From Betaproteobacteria bacterium (lineage in GTDB: Bacteria > Pseudomonadota > Gammaproteobacteria > Burkholderiales > Rhodocyclaceae): a DNA stretch of 64,000 bases. The position numbers and the translations under genes were made by a program. The notes beneath the pieces are model-generated. The model did no database searches, was not told where the DNA came from, and worked only from the letters and a program-made list of their open reading frames with translations. Location: positions 496,001 to 560,000 of the forward strand of contig JADIYD010000014.1 in the NCBI GenBank assembly GCA_016705475.1. The letters are read 5' to 3'. Shown piece after piece: positions 53,176 to 61,494 of the stretch; position 1 is the stretch's first letter; each line of letters opens with the position of its first letter.

Positions 53176-53724
53176 TCAGTCCGTGCATTTCGGTTGGTCG
53201 CCGAAATAGGTGCAATTGAAGTACTGGCGTTCAGGTTCGAGCTGGAAGAGTTTTGCGGAAATGTTCTGCTCGTAGCGGCTGACCATCGCTTCGCCATGTT
53301 CGCCTGCCTGCATGCTGGCGAATAGCAGGTTGATCAACTCACTTTCCTTGGTGCTGTAGTCGCTTTCGCTGACCAGTCCCTTCGAGTAAATCATCCAGAC
53401 TTTTTGCAACTCGATGAAGATCCGCTTGAAATAAGGGCGGCCGCAGGCGCCCCAATCCATATAGCCAAGTACGCGGTAATAGAGATCGCGCGGAATCTCT
53501 CCGGCGACTGCCCGCTTGCCGTTCTTGAAATTCCAATCTGCGATTTGTTCGGGGCAGTTGTGATTGCTTTCGATGTAAGACGAGAGAATCCGCAAGGGCG
53601 CCTCGCTGAGGGCGAACACCGTACTGGAATAGCTGAAGAGCCAGAACAGGAGCAGGCTTAGCGGAACAAGTTTGGTCCGGAGCGATGCCGGTCTGATGGC
53701 CCGGCGGAGCGGCGTATTGATCAT
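53176..53724 (-). CDS. hypothetical exported protein
   Basis: 182 residues. A basic N-terminus and one hydrophobic segment (about 19-38, VPLSLLLFWLFSYSSTVFA) look like a signal peptide with cleavage after ALS. The mature part is polar, with four Cys (HNCPEQ, WGACGRP, NCTYF, PKCTD) that could form two disulfides. No family recognised. The hypothetical gene at 53753 lies 28 bp upstream on the same strand. Confidence 0.65.
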   Translation of the reverse strand: MINTPLRRAIRPASLRTKLVPLSLLLFWLFSYSSTVFALSEAPLRILSSYIESNHNCPEQIADWNFKNGKRAVAGEIPRDLYYRVLGYMDWGACGRPYFKRIFIELQKVWMIYSKGLVSESDYSTKESELINLLFASMQAGEHGEAMVSRYEQNISAKLFQLEPERQYFNCTYFGDQPKCTD

Positions 53725-53752
53725 GATGCAGGTCCGAAATCCTGTGAAAACC

Positions 53753-54124
53753 CTATTCAGGGCAGCTGTCGAGCAGCCGTTCGCATTCCACCATCAGCGA
53801 TTCGGCAATTTCGGAGTGATGGTTGGGGTCGAGCGATTCCATCATGTCGTGGGCGGTGTACATGCCGGCTTCACGCGACAGGCTGCTCTCGACCTGGCGG
53901 GCAAGCTGGTCGCTGAGGGCGGAGAGTTGCCGGCGTTCGGCGAGCGGCATTTTGTTTTTCGAGCGTGTCAGCCAGTCGGCAGCCAGGCTGGCGCCCTGGG
54001 CTTCGGTCAGCCACTGGCCGTATTCGTAAAAAGCCGTCAGGCGCTCGGCGGCGAGGGCAAATATCAGCGCGATGCGCATGCCGCGTTCGGTCATCGAGGG
54101 GCTGGCAGGCTTCTCCCAAGTCAT
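53753..54124 (-). CDS. hypothetical helical protein
   Basis: 123 residues, all predicted helix: MRIALIFALAAERLTAFYEY, LAADWLTRSKNKMPLAERRQ, LSDQLARQVESSLSREAG. The start may be the ATG at 54124 or the one at residue 11. No family recognised, no signal peptide evident. It is divergent from the LRR-kinase gene, with 61 bp between, and may be co-transcribed with the exported protein gene downstream. Confidence 0.65.
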   Translation of the reverse strand: MTWEKPASPSMTERGMRIALIFALAAERLTAFYEYGQWLTEAQGASLAADWLTRSKNKMPLAERRQLSALSDQLARQVESSLSREAGMYTAHDMMESLDPNHHSEIAESLMVECERLLDSCPE

Positions 54125-54185
54125 TTTTCACCATCTTTTGTTATCCTGCCGCACCTTATCACGGCCGCCCGGCGGAATGCCCTGA

Positions 54186-55517
54186 ATGCCACTGAACACC
54201 CTCGAAGACCTGCGCACTGGCAAGCTGGCCGGTAGCCGGCGCCTCAAACTGGCCTGCGGCCTGAGCGAGTTTCCGCGCGAGATTTTTGATCTGGCGGAGA
54301 CGCTGGAGATTCTCGATTTGTCGGGGAACGCGCTGGCAACGCTGCCTGACGATCTGTCACGTCTGCACAAGCTGCGCATCCTGTTTTGTTCGGATAACCA
54401 ATTCACCGAATTGCCGGCCGTGCTCGGTCAGTGCGCCGAACTGGAGATGGTTGGTTTCAAGGCCAACCGGATTGAGCAGGTCCCGGCTGCGGCGTTGCCG
54501 CCCAGACTGCGCTGGCTGATTCTGACCGATAACCAGGTCGTCGAACTGCCGCCGGAAATCGGCCGCTGCACGCGTTTGCAGAAGCTCATGCTGGCCGGTA
54601 ACTGCTTGCAGTTGCTGCCGCCCGAAATGGCCAATTGCACCGGGCTGGAACTGCTGCGCATCGCGGCCAACCAGCTGTCGGCCTTGCCCGACTGGCTGCT
54701 GAGGTTACCGAAACTGTCCTGGCTGGCCTACGCCGGCAATCCGTTTTGCCCGGATGTGCCGGGGCAGAGCGCAATTTCGCCCATTCACTGGGACGATCTG
54801 CACGTCAGCCATCAATTGGGTGAGGGCGCTTCCGGTGTCATTCATCATGCCGAGTGGCGCTCGGCCGGCGGCGCGCAGCCGGTCGCACTCAAGCTCTTCA
54901 AGGGCGCGATGACCAGCGATGGTTTGCCGCTCAACGAGATGAACGCCTGCATGACCGCCGGTGCGCATCCCAATCTGATTCCAGTCCTCGGCAAGCTCGC
55001 GGCCCACCCTGAAGAGGCCCACGGGCTGGTCATGGCGCTGATCGACAGCGAATTCCGTAACCTGGCCGGGCCGCCTAGTCTGGAATCCTGCACGCGCGAC
55101 GTTTATCCGGCCGGGGCCAGTTTCGATCTCGACGCCGCCATTCGCATCGCCCTTGGCATCGCCTCGGCGGCCGAACATCTCCACGCCCAGGGCATCACGC
55201 ATGGCGACCTGTACGGCCACAATATCCTGCATGGCGCCGATGGGCAGGCACTGCTCGGCGACTTTGGCGCCGCGTCATTCGTGCCGGCGGATGATCCGCT
55301 CGTCGCCAAGGCCTTGCAGCGCATTGAAGTACGGGCATTTGCGTGTTTGCTGGAGGAATTGCTGGCGTTTTCCGTGCTGGAGCCGGATTCCACGGTCGAC
55401 CGGAAAAAAGTCGAAAAATTGAAATCCCTCCAGGCCGCCTGCGCGCAGGAAAACGTCTCGTCCCGCCCGCTGTTTGCGGAAATCGTTTCGGTTCTGGGGG
55501 CCTTAAGACTGCCCTGA
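54186..55517 (+). CDS. leucine-rich-repeat protein kinase
   Basis: 443 residues. Residues about 1-195 hold seven or so leucine-rich repeats of the LDLSGNALATLPDDL kind. Residues about 205-440 are a Hanks-type kinase: Gly loop LGEGASGVIH near 210, Lys in VALKLF near 235, catalytic HGDLYGHNIL near 338 (HGD in place of HRD) and DFGAAS near 357 in place of the usual DFG-x loop. No membrane helix, so cytosolic. A weak repeat-like sequence (CACGGTCGACCGGAAAAAAG at 55391) lies near the 3' end. The gene overlaps the convergent radical SAM gene by 15 bp. Confidence 0.88.
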   Translation: MPLNTLEDLRTGKLAGSRRLKLACGLSEFPREIFDLAETLEILDLSGNALATLPDDLSRLHKLRILFCSDNQFTELPAVLGQCAELEMVGFKANRIEQVPAAALPPRLRWLILTDNQVVELPPEIGRCTRLQKLMLAGNCLQLLPPEMANCTGLELLRIAANQLSALPDWLLRLPKLSWLAYAGNPFCPDVPGQSAISPIHWDDLHVSHQLGEGASGVIHHAEWRSAGGAQPVALKLFKGAMTSDGLPLNEMNACMTAGAHPNLIPVLGKLAAHPEEAHGLVMALIDSEFRNLAGPPSLESCTRDVYPAGASFDLDAAIRIALGIASAAEHLHAQGITHGDLYGHNILHGADGQALLGDFGAASFVPADDPLVAKALQRIEVRAFACLLEELLAFSVLEPDSTVDRKKVEKLKSLQAACAQENVSSRPLFAEIVSVLGALRLP

Positions 55518-57410
55518 CAGCGCCTTGGAAATCCGGTGTCGGGCCACGGTCGGGCGCGGCACCTTGTCGTCGAACCAGCTGCGCACATCCTGCTCCAGGC
55601 AGATGCCGTGCATGTAGTTGTAGAGCGCCTTGTTGAGCGCCTTGCCGAGGCGGTCGTGATCGACGCCGGTGGGGTCGATGAAATGCACGTCGTTTTTGCC
55701 GAACTTGCCGGGCGGCAACGGTTGCAGCTTGATGCCGTATTCGGCCGGGTTCTGCCCGACGGGGGAATGCACGGTGCACGTGAAGCGGTGGAAGAAACCG
55801 GACTGGATGCAACCCTCGGCAAAAAGCTGGCGAACGTATTCGAGCGCATCGACCGTGTCCTGCACGGTTTGCGTCGGGAAGCCGTACATCAGGTAGGCGT
55901 GGACGAGTACGCCGGCATCGGTGAAGGCGCGGGTTACGCGGGCGACCTGATCGACCGAGACGCCTTTTTTCATGAGCTCGAGCAGGCGGTCGGAGGCGAC
56001 TTCCAGCCCGCCGGAAATGGCGATGCAGCCGCTGTCGGCCAGTTGCAGGCAGAGCTCGGGCGTGAAGGATTTTTCGAAGCGGATGTTGCCCCACCACGAA
56101 ATCGCCAGATTGCGCCGCTTGAGTTCTTCAGCCAGGGCGCGCAGGGCTTTCGGCGGGGCAGCCTCGTCGACGAGGTGAAAGCCGGTATGCCCGGTTTCGG
56201 CGATGATCTGCTCGATGCGGTCGACCAGCATCTTGGCGCTGGCCGCGTCGTAGCGGCCGATGTAATCGAGGCTGACGTCGCAGAAGCTGCATTTTTTCCA
56301 GTAGCAGCCGTGGGCGACGGTCAGCTTGTTCCAGTGCCCGTCGGACCACAGCCGGTGCATGGGATTGAGCATGTCGAGCAGCGACAGGTAGCGGTCGAGC
56401 GGCAGGCCGTCCCAGGTTGGCGTGCCGACTTCCTCGAAAGGAATATCCGGCTCGCTGGTGTTGAAGTACCGGACCTGGCCATCGACACGGGTGAAGGTGC
56501 GGACGAGGTTGAGGCGTGGGCGTTGGCCGGCGAGGTGTTCGAACAGCGCGAGCAGCGGCTTCTCGCCATCGTCGAGGGTGACGTAGTCGAAATAATCGAA
56601 GACGCGCGGCTCGGCCAGTTCGCGCAGCTCGGTATTGACGTAGCCGCCGCCGAGGACGGTGATGATTTTCGGGTTGTGGGCCTTGATCGTCTGGGCGATG
56701 CGGAAGGCGGCATAGACCGAGCCGGGGAAGGGCACGGAAATGAGCACAATATCCGGATTGCTGCGGTCAACGGCCATTTTGGCCAGATTTTGCAGGGTCG
56801 TGTCGACCAGCGTTAACGGCGCGGCCAGCGCCGTGGCCAAGGGATTGAAGCTGGCCTGGCTTTGGGCCAGCGATTCAGCGTAGCGGACGAACTCGAAACG
56901 GGTGTCGACCGCCTCGCGCAGCACGTCGGCGAGGTCGTTGAGGTATAGCGTGGCCAGATGCCGCGCCCGGTCCTGCACGCCGAGCGAGCCGAAAGCCCAG
57001 GCCAGCGGGTCGCCGCCGTCTTCATCGAGATAGTTGTCGAGCGAGGCGAAGCGCGGTCCCTCGGGCAGGAAGGCACGGGTGCAGATGCGGTGGGCGATCG
57101 AGCCGTCAAGCCCCTGCAAAAGCGCGACGGCCGGGCCGATGCTGGCTTGGTAGCGGTCGAACTCGTTGAGAAAGGTCTTGATCGTATTCGAACGCTTCTT
57201 GCCGGGGATTGCTTCCGCCGCCGCCTTGATTTTCGGCAGGCCGGCCGGCGACAGCAGTTCGAGCACGAGGGCCAGGGCCAGGTCGGTCTGCTCGGCATGA
57301 AAGCCGCGTGAGCGCAGGAAGCCGGTCAGGTAGGCGGTCGCCGGGTAGGGCGTGTTGAGCTGTGTCATCGGCGGGATGATGCTCAGGATGCGGGGGGAGG
57401 CGGCAGTCAT
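55503..57410 (-). CDS. B12-binding radical SAM protein
   Basis: 635 residues. An N-terminal cobalamin-binding-like Rossmann region (about 180-290, PDIVLISVPFPGSVYAAF with VLGGGYVNTE) precedes a radical SAM domain with CYWKKCSFCD (cluster Cys), then a TIM-barrel part with VDEAAPP, LAISWWGNIRFE and SGCIAISGGLEVASD. Class B methylases and related ring-forming enzymes have this layout. Substrate unknown. The conserved early segment RILSIIPPMTQLNTPYPAT is typical of proteins annotated as B12-binding radical SAM enzymes. Confidence 0.88.
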   Translation of the reverse strand: MTAASPRILSIIPPMTQLNTPYPATAYLTGFLRSRGFHAEQTDLALALVLELLSPAGLPKIKAAAEAIPGKKRSNTIKTFLNEFDRYQASIGPAVALLQGLDGSIAHRICTRAFLPEGPRFASLDNYLDEDGGDPLAWAFGSLGVQDRARHLATLYLNDLADVLREAVDTRFEFVRYAESLAQSQASFNPLATALAAPLTLVDTTLQNLAKMAVDRSNPDIVLISVPFPGSVYAAFRIAQTIKAHNPKIITVLGGGYVNTELRELAEPRVFDYFDYVTLDDGEKPLLALFEHLAGQRPRLNLVRTFTRVDGQVRYFNTSEPDIPFEEVGTPTWDGLPLDRYLSLLDMLNPMHRLWSDGHWNKLTVAHGCYWKKCSFCDVSLDYIGRYDAASAKMLVDRIEQIIAETGHTGFHLVDEAAPPKALRALAEELKRRNLAISWWGNIRFEKSFTPELCLQLADSGCIAISGGLEVASDRLLELMKKGVSVDQVARVTRAFTDAGVLVHAYLMYGFPTQTVQDTVDALEYVRQLFAEGCIQSGFFHRFTCTVHSPVGQNPAEYGIKLQPLPPGKFGKNDVHFIDPTGVDHDRLGKALNKALYNYMHGICLEQDVRSWFDDKVPRPTVARHRISKALSGQS

Positions 57411-57507
57411 GGTGGGGCGAATGATAGGGGAAGCGGCGCGCTTGTAAAGGGACTGAAACCTTGGCGTGTTCCAATGCCCGCCCTTTCATGCCCAACACTG
57501 TTTCCAG

Positions 57508-58359
57508 ATGCTGTCATTCAAAGCTGTTCGCCAGGCTATTCGCGTGGTTTTCCTGCTCGTTGCCTGTTCACTTCTGACACTGTCACAGGGGGCGTTGGCG
57601 GCCGGAAAAGAGGGGGCGGCCGGCGTGGTTGCCGGCGACATCGTCAGCGCCGGTCGCCTGCGCATGCAGTCGCAACGCCTGGCCAAACTCTACCAGCAGG
57701 CCGGCATGGGCTTGAATGCGACGCAGGCAATGCAGCAGATCACGGTTTCGGCGGGCGAGATCGATTCCGAATTCGGTCGCCTCGGCGCTTCCGTGAAGAA
57801 GCCAAATGTCCGGCGGGTGCTGACGCGTTGCGATGCGCTCTGGCAGGAAATGCGCGCAGCCTTGAAACAGGCGCCCGGCCCGGCCAGCGCCGAACGGGTC
57901 AATCAACTCGCCGACGAGCTGATGATCCATACCGGCAAGCTGAGCATGCTCATCGAGGCCGAAGGGGAAACGCCGGTCGGTCGCCTGATTGACCTCTCCT
58001 CGCGCCTCAACATGCTGTCCCAGCGCCTGGCCCGGCTCTACCTGCTGGCCCAGGGGGGCAATCTCTCGCAAGGGGTGGTGGTAGACATCGAGCAGGCTCG
58101 CAAGGAATTTTCGACCGGCCTCGGCGAACTCGATACGGCCCGCGAAAACTCGCCAGCCAGCCGCGACGCGATTGGCCTGGCCAAAAATCAATGGATATTT
58201 TTCGAGAGCGCCATCAACCGGCTGAGTGTCGCCGATCGCGGCGAAGGCAAGGCCGTGCAGAACGTCGCGACGAGCAGCGAAAGAATCGCCCAGGTGCTTG
58301 ATCTGGCCAGCGCCCAGTACGCCCGGGACTACAGCGAGGCTACCCGCCCGCTTCGCTGA
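57508..58359 (+). CDS. PilJ-type periplasmic sensor protein
   Basis: 283 residues from the ATG at 57508. Signal or anchor helix (about 10-33), then two PilJ N-terminal-like four-helix modules: SAGRLRMQSQRLAKLYQQ and the repeated LSSRLNMLSQRLARLYLLA, each with the RMQSQR/NMLSQR motif of nitrate/nitrite-type and type IV pili chemotaxis sensors. No HAMP or methyl-accepting domain follows, so it is a stand-alone sensor module. The 3' end overlaps the convergent DUF1330 gene by 20 bp. Confidence 0.85.
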   Translation: MLSFKAVRQAIRVVFLLVACSLLTLSQGALAAGKEGAAGVVAGDIVSAGRLRMQSQRLAKLYQQAGMGLNATQAMQQITVSAGEIDSEFGRLGASVKKPNVRRVLTRCDALWQEMRAALKQAPGPASAERVNQLADELMIHTGKLSMLIEAEGETPVGRLIDLSSRLNMLSQRLARLYLLAQGGNLSQGVVVDIEQARKEFSTGLGELDTARENSPASRDAIGLAKNQWIFFESAINRLSVADRGEGKAVQNVATSSERIAQVLDLASAQYARDYSEATRPLR

Positions 58360-58630
58360 AACTGATCAGGTCGACCTCGGCCGCTTCCGCGCGCAGCGGA
58401 ATCAGTGCCTGATAGGCCGCCGAGTTGAACCAGCCGTTGGCGGCCTCGGCAGTCGGGAAGCGGATGACGACCGTGTCGCTGTGGCGATGCGTGCCGCCGA
58501 GTACGGCCAGTTTCTCGCCGCGAAAAACCAGTTCGGCATCCCATGGGGCCAGCGTCGCCGGTACCTGGCTGCGATATTCGGCCCATTTGGCCGCATCCTT
58601 GACGGTGATGTGACCGATCACGACATTCAT
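58340..58630 (-). CDS. DUF1330 family protein
   Basis: 96 residues, a dimeric alpha-beta barrel (ferredoxin-like) fold: VIGHITVKDAAKWAEYRSQV, LVFRGEKLAVLGG and VVIRFPTAEAANGWFNSAAY are the family blocks. The function is unknown. It starts 3 bp after the stop of the upstream exported protein gene, so they are co-transcribed. Confidence 0.88.
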   Translation of the reverse strand: MNVVIGHITVKDAAKWAEYRSQVPATLAPWDAELVFRGEKLAVLGGTHRHSDTVVIRFPTAEAANGWFNSAAYQALIPLRAEAAEVDLISFSEAGG

Positions 58631-58632
58631 GG

Positions 58633-59079
58633 CTATTCCCAGGTGCCGCTTGAATCGGCAAGGCTTTGCAGCAGTTCGCTGTTCTTGACGTTGACGGCAA
58701 TGCCGCTGCCGTGCGGCGCAACGACGGCCGGAAAGGCCATCCCTTGCCAGACCCGTGCTTCGACGACGACGTTGCCGCCCATGCTTCTCGCCTGTTCGGC
58801 CAGCAGCTTCGTCGCCTTGGCAGTGGCACCGGGCCAGCGTGCTTGAACGTTGAGCGGACCGAGAATCTCGAAATCACCCTTGGCCGGCAAGGTCTTGGTG
58901 GTCACCAGCGTTCTGCTTTCGCCGGCGCCTGAGTTCGCACTCTGGATACGGGGCCCCACCCAGGGATTGCCGTAGGTGGCCGTGCGATGATCGAGCAGGA
59001 TCGACTGCGCACCGGCCGGCCAGCCCGGAATGACCAGGGCGATGAGCAGGCCGAGGCGGGCCAGGCGGAAACATGACAT
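58633..59079 (-). CDS. hypothetical exported protein
   Basis: 148 residues from the ATG at 59079 (MSCFRLARLG), with a signal peptide cleaved near AGA (about 24). TLPAKGDFEILGPLNVQARW and AKATKLLAEQARSMGGNVVVEAR read like YdgH/DUF4156-type envelope proteins that hold a metal- or ligand-binding alpha-beta fold, but the family is uncertain. It follows argC by 4 bp on the same strand. Confidence 0.68.
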   Translation of the reverse strand: MSCFRLARLGLLIALVIPGWPAGAQSILLDHRTATYGNPWVGPRIQSANSGAGESRTLVTTKTLPAKGDFEILGPLNVQARWPGATAKATKLLAEQARSMGGNVVVEARVWQGMAFPAVVAPHGSGIAVNVKNSELLQSLADSSGTWE

Positions 59080-59083
59080 GGGG

Positions 59084-60034
59084 TCAGACCAGTCCGAGGC
59101 TTTCCTCAACGCCCAGGTGCACGTTCATGGCCTGTACGGCCGCACCCGAGGCGCCCTTGCCGAGGTTGTCGAGGCGGGCGATGAGCAGCATGCGCTCATC
59201 GTTGCCGAAGACGGCGATATCGACGCGGTTGGTGTCGTTGTTGGCTTCCACGTTGAAGAAACCGCCGTCAGTCGTCGCTTCGAGATCGACCGGCAGGACG
59301 CGGATGAAGGGTTCGCCGGCGTAGTAGTCGGCGATGATCTTCTGCACGTCGGCCGGCGTTGCCTTGCGCGTGAATTGCTGCGGATGGATGTAGGCGGTGA
59401 CGGCCAGACCCTTGTAGAACGGCCCGACGATGGGCTGGAAGATCGGTGCCACGGTCAACCCGGTATAGGCCTGCATTTCCGGCAGGTGCTTGTGGGCCAG
59501 CGTGAGCCCGTAGGCGCGCGGGGCTTTGAGTTGGGTCGGGCTTTCGCTGGCCTTCTGATAATCGGCGATCATGGATTTGCCGCCGCCGGAATAGCCGGTG
59601 ATGGAATTGGCCGCGATCTGCGTGGCAGCTGGCAGCAGGCCGGCAGCGACGAGCGGGCGCAGGGCCAGGATGAAGGCGCTGGCATGGCAGCCGGGGTTGG
59701 CGATGCGCTTGGAGGCGCGGATTTTGGCGCGCTGATCCGGCGCGAGTTCCGGCAGGCCGAAAGTCCAGGCCGGATTGATGCGGTGCGCGGTGGATGCGTC
59801 GATGACGCAGGTGTTCGGGTTATCGACGAGCGACACCGATTCCTTGGCTGCATCGTCCGGCAGGCAGAGGAAAGTCACATCGGATTCGTTGATCAGGCGC
59901 TTGCGCTCGGCCAGATCCTTGCGCTTGTCGGCGTCGATCTTGAGGACCGTGACGTCGCTGCGCTGGGCGAGGTATTCGTTGATCTGCAGGCCGGTTGTGC
60001 CTTCCTGGCCGTCGACAAAAACTTTGTAGGTCAT
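59084..60034 (-). CDS. argC: N-acetyl-gamma-glutamyl-phosphate reductase, type 2
   Basis: Third step of arginine biosynthesis, reducing N-acetylglutamyl phosphate with NADPH. 316 residues from the ATG at 60034. VFVDGQEGTTGLQINEYLA opens the nucleotide fold, ANPGCHASAFILALRPL holds the catalytic Cys, and SPTQLKAPRAYGLTLAHKHLPE with GPFYKGLAVTAYIH carries the catalytic His. The shorter length and EGTTG motif mark the type 2 (TIGR01851-like) form. It leads a run of three genes with 58633 and 58340. Confidence 0.95.
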   Translation of the reverse strand: MTYKVFVDGQEGTTGLQINEYLAQRSDVTVLKIDADKRKDLAERKRLINESDVTFLCLPDDAAKESVSLVDNPNTCVIDASTAHRINPAWTFGLPELAPDQRAKIRASKRIANPGCHASAFILALRPLVAAGLLPAATQIAANSITGYSGGGKSMIADYQKASESPTQLKAPRAYGLTLAHKHLPEMQAYTGLTVAPIFQPIVGPFYKGLAVTAYIHPQQFTRKATPADVQKIIADYYAGEPFIRVLPVDLEATTDGGFFNVEANNDTNRVDIAVFGNDERMLLIARLDNLGKGASGAAVQAMNVHLGVEESLGLV

Positions 60035-60125
60035 GGTGAATCCGCTGGACTGTTGCAAAAATGGAATTCTGGCAGAAATTCGTGACGCTTTGGGGAAACG
60101 GTGATTGAAGCCGATTCGTCCTTCC

Positions 60126-60200
60126 GGGGGGGGGGGGGGGACGGGGGACGGGTTGGTGGGGTTTCCGGGGGGGGGGGGGGGGGGGGAGGTGGGGGGTGGG
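60126..60200. other. poly-G tract, probable sequence artefact
   Basis: Runs of 15 G (60126-60140) and 20 G (60167-60186), with further G-rich sequence between and after, in the 183-bp gap between the patatin and argC genes. Nothing else in the window resembles it. Confidence 0.9.
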
Positions 60201-60217
60201 CCCGGGACAGGGAAATC

Positions 60218-61096
60218 TCAGCGTCCGAGTTTCTGCTTTATCGCTGGCAGGGCAGCCTGTGCAGCGCGTTCGCCTTCGATCATGGCGTCGTTGCGCGCCG
60301 CGAAGTCCCAGGATTTGACGTAGGGCAGTTTCGGCCGGATGACGATGTCGGCGCCGCGCAGCTCGTTGATGCCGATGGCGCTGCCCATGATGGTCGTCGT
60401 CTGCCAGATGATGGCGGTCATGCTGTCCACGGGCTGGCCTTCGGCCCTGGCCGAGATATCGACGGCGATGACAATGTCGGCGCCCATGTCGCGCGCTGCC
60501 TGTACCGGAATCGGGCTGGTCAGCCCGCCATCGACATAGCTTTTGCCGCGAAACTGCGCGGGCTGGAAAATGCCCGGTACGGCGGCCGAGGCGCGCACGG
60601 CCATGCCGGTATCGCCGGTCCGGAAAACGACGCGTTCGCCCGTGTTGAGGTCGGTGGCTACCGTCGCGAAGGGTTTGCCCAGTTTTTCCAGCGGGCGATT
60701 GTGCAGGTGCTGGTTGATGAAATCCTGCAAGGCTTCGCCCTTGAGCAGGCCGCGCCCGCCCAGCGTCCAGTCGGCGAAGATCTTTTCGTCGAGCTGCTGG
60801 GCGATTTTCTGCATGGCGAAGGCGTCGTAGCCGGCCGCGTAGAGCGAACCGACCACCGCACCGGCGCTGGTGCCAACCACGTAATCGGGAACGATGCCGT
60901 GCGATTCGAGCATCTTGATCACGCCGATATGGGCGAACCCTCGCGCCGCGCCGCCACCGAGGGCGAGGCCGATTTTCGGGCGGGGAGGGGGTGGCTTGGT
61001 GGGCTGGAAGACGGAGCAGCCGCCGAGCAGGAGCAGGCTGGCACTCAGCAGGCGGCGACGGTTGGCAAAGCGGAGAGGCATGGTTTGATCGGGCAT
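60218..61096 (-). CDS. patatin-like phospholipase lipoprotein (RssA-like)
   Basis: 292 residues from the ATG at 61096; a start at 61081 is also possible. Signal with lipobox LLGGC, then a Pro-rich linker and a patatin domain: oxyanion-hole GGGAARGFAHIGV, nucleophile GTSAG, and the catalytic Asp in YVDGGLTSPIP. RssA/YchK-type enzymes of this size are common, but a lipoprotein signal places this one at the outer or inner membrane. The 3' end is directly next to the poly-G tract. Confidence 0.9.
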   Translation of the reverse strand: MPDQTMPLRFANRRRLLSASLLLLGGCSVFQPTKPPPPRPKIGLALGGGAARGFAHIGVIKMLESHGIVPDYVVGTSAGAVVGSLYAAGYDAFAMQKIAQQLDEKIFADWTLGGRGLLKGEALQDFINQHLHNRPLEKLGKPFATVATDLNTGERVVFRTGDTGMAVRASAAVPGIFQPAQFRGKSYVDGGLTSPIPVQAARDMGADIVIAVDISARAEGQPVDSMTAIIWQTTTIMGSAIGINELRGADIVIRPKLPYVKSWDFAARNDAMIEGERAAQAALPAIKQKLGR

Positions 61097-61112
61097 TTTA
61101 TTGCGGGCTGCT

Positions 61113-61376
61113 TCAATCAAGCATGAAGACCATGCCGAATACGCCGGCCGACGTGACTTTGTCGTTGACCGTGGTGTAGGAGCCGACGCCCAGCGAATGG
61201 TATTGCGAGACAAAGGAGGTCAGGTGGCCGATGCCGAGCAGGCGTTCGACCTGGCTACGTTCGGCAATCACCTGCTTGATCTTCTCTCGGTGCTTTTCCG
61301 GCGATGGATTGAGCGCGAAGGCGAGGGCAATGACGCCGGCGGTAACGATAAGGGAGACGGTGACTGATTTGGCCAT
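61113..61376 (-). CDS. small membrane-anchored hypothetical protein
   Basis: 87 residues from the ATG at 61376 (MAKSVTVSLIVTAGVIALAF). One N-terminal membrane helix, then a helical KHREKIKQVIAERSQVERLL and a beta-like VSQYHSLGVGSYTTVNDKV. No family recognised. It lies 16 bp before the patatin gene start, so it is probably co-transcribed. Confidence 0.7.
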   Translation of the reverse strand: MAKSVTVSLIVTAGVIALAFALNPSPEKHREKIKQVIAERSQVERLLGIGHLTSFVSQYHSLGVGSYTTVNDKVTSAGVFGMVFMLD

Positions 61377-61494
61377 GGTGCGATTTTGCGGAAATATTCT
61401 GCGGAAACTTTCAGGCCGGATTCTCCCGTGTTTACGACAGCCCGGGAGTGACTGGTTGTAACAGAGTGGCTGGCTCCGGCATCTGCCGTGAGTT

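Noticed and set aside
56761..56780. Match to the dispersed repeat core in the radical SAM gene
   Set aside because: Only GCGGTCAAC plus a GGCC are shared; it lacks the T-tract and spacing, so I did not count it.
59446..59466. CCACGGTCAACCCGG in argC
   Set aside because: Short match with an extra base; encodes conserved GLTVAP of ArgC, probably coincidence.
60126..60200. G-quadruplex regulator of argC
   Set aside because: Possible in principle, but the tracts look like a sequencing artefact; recorded as such until checked.
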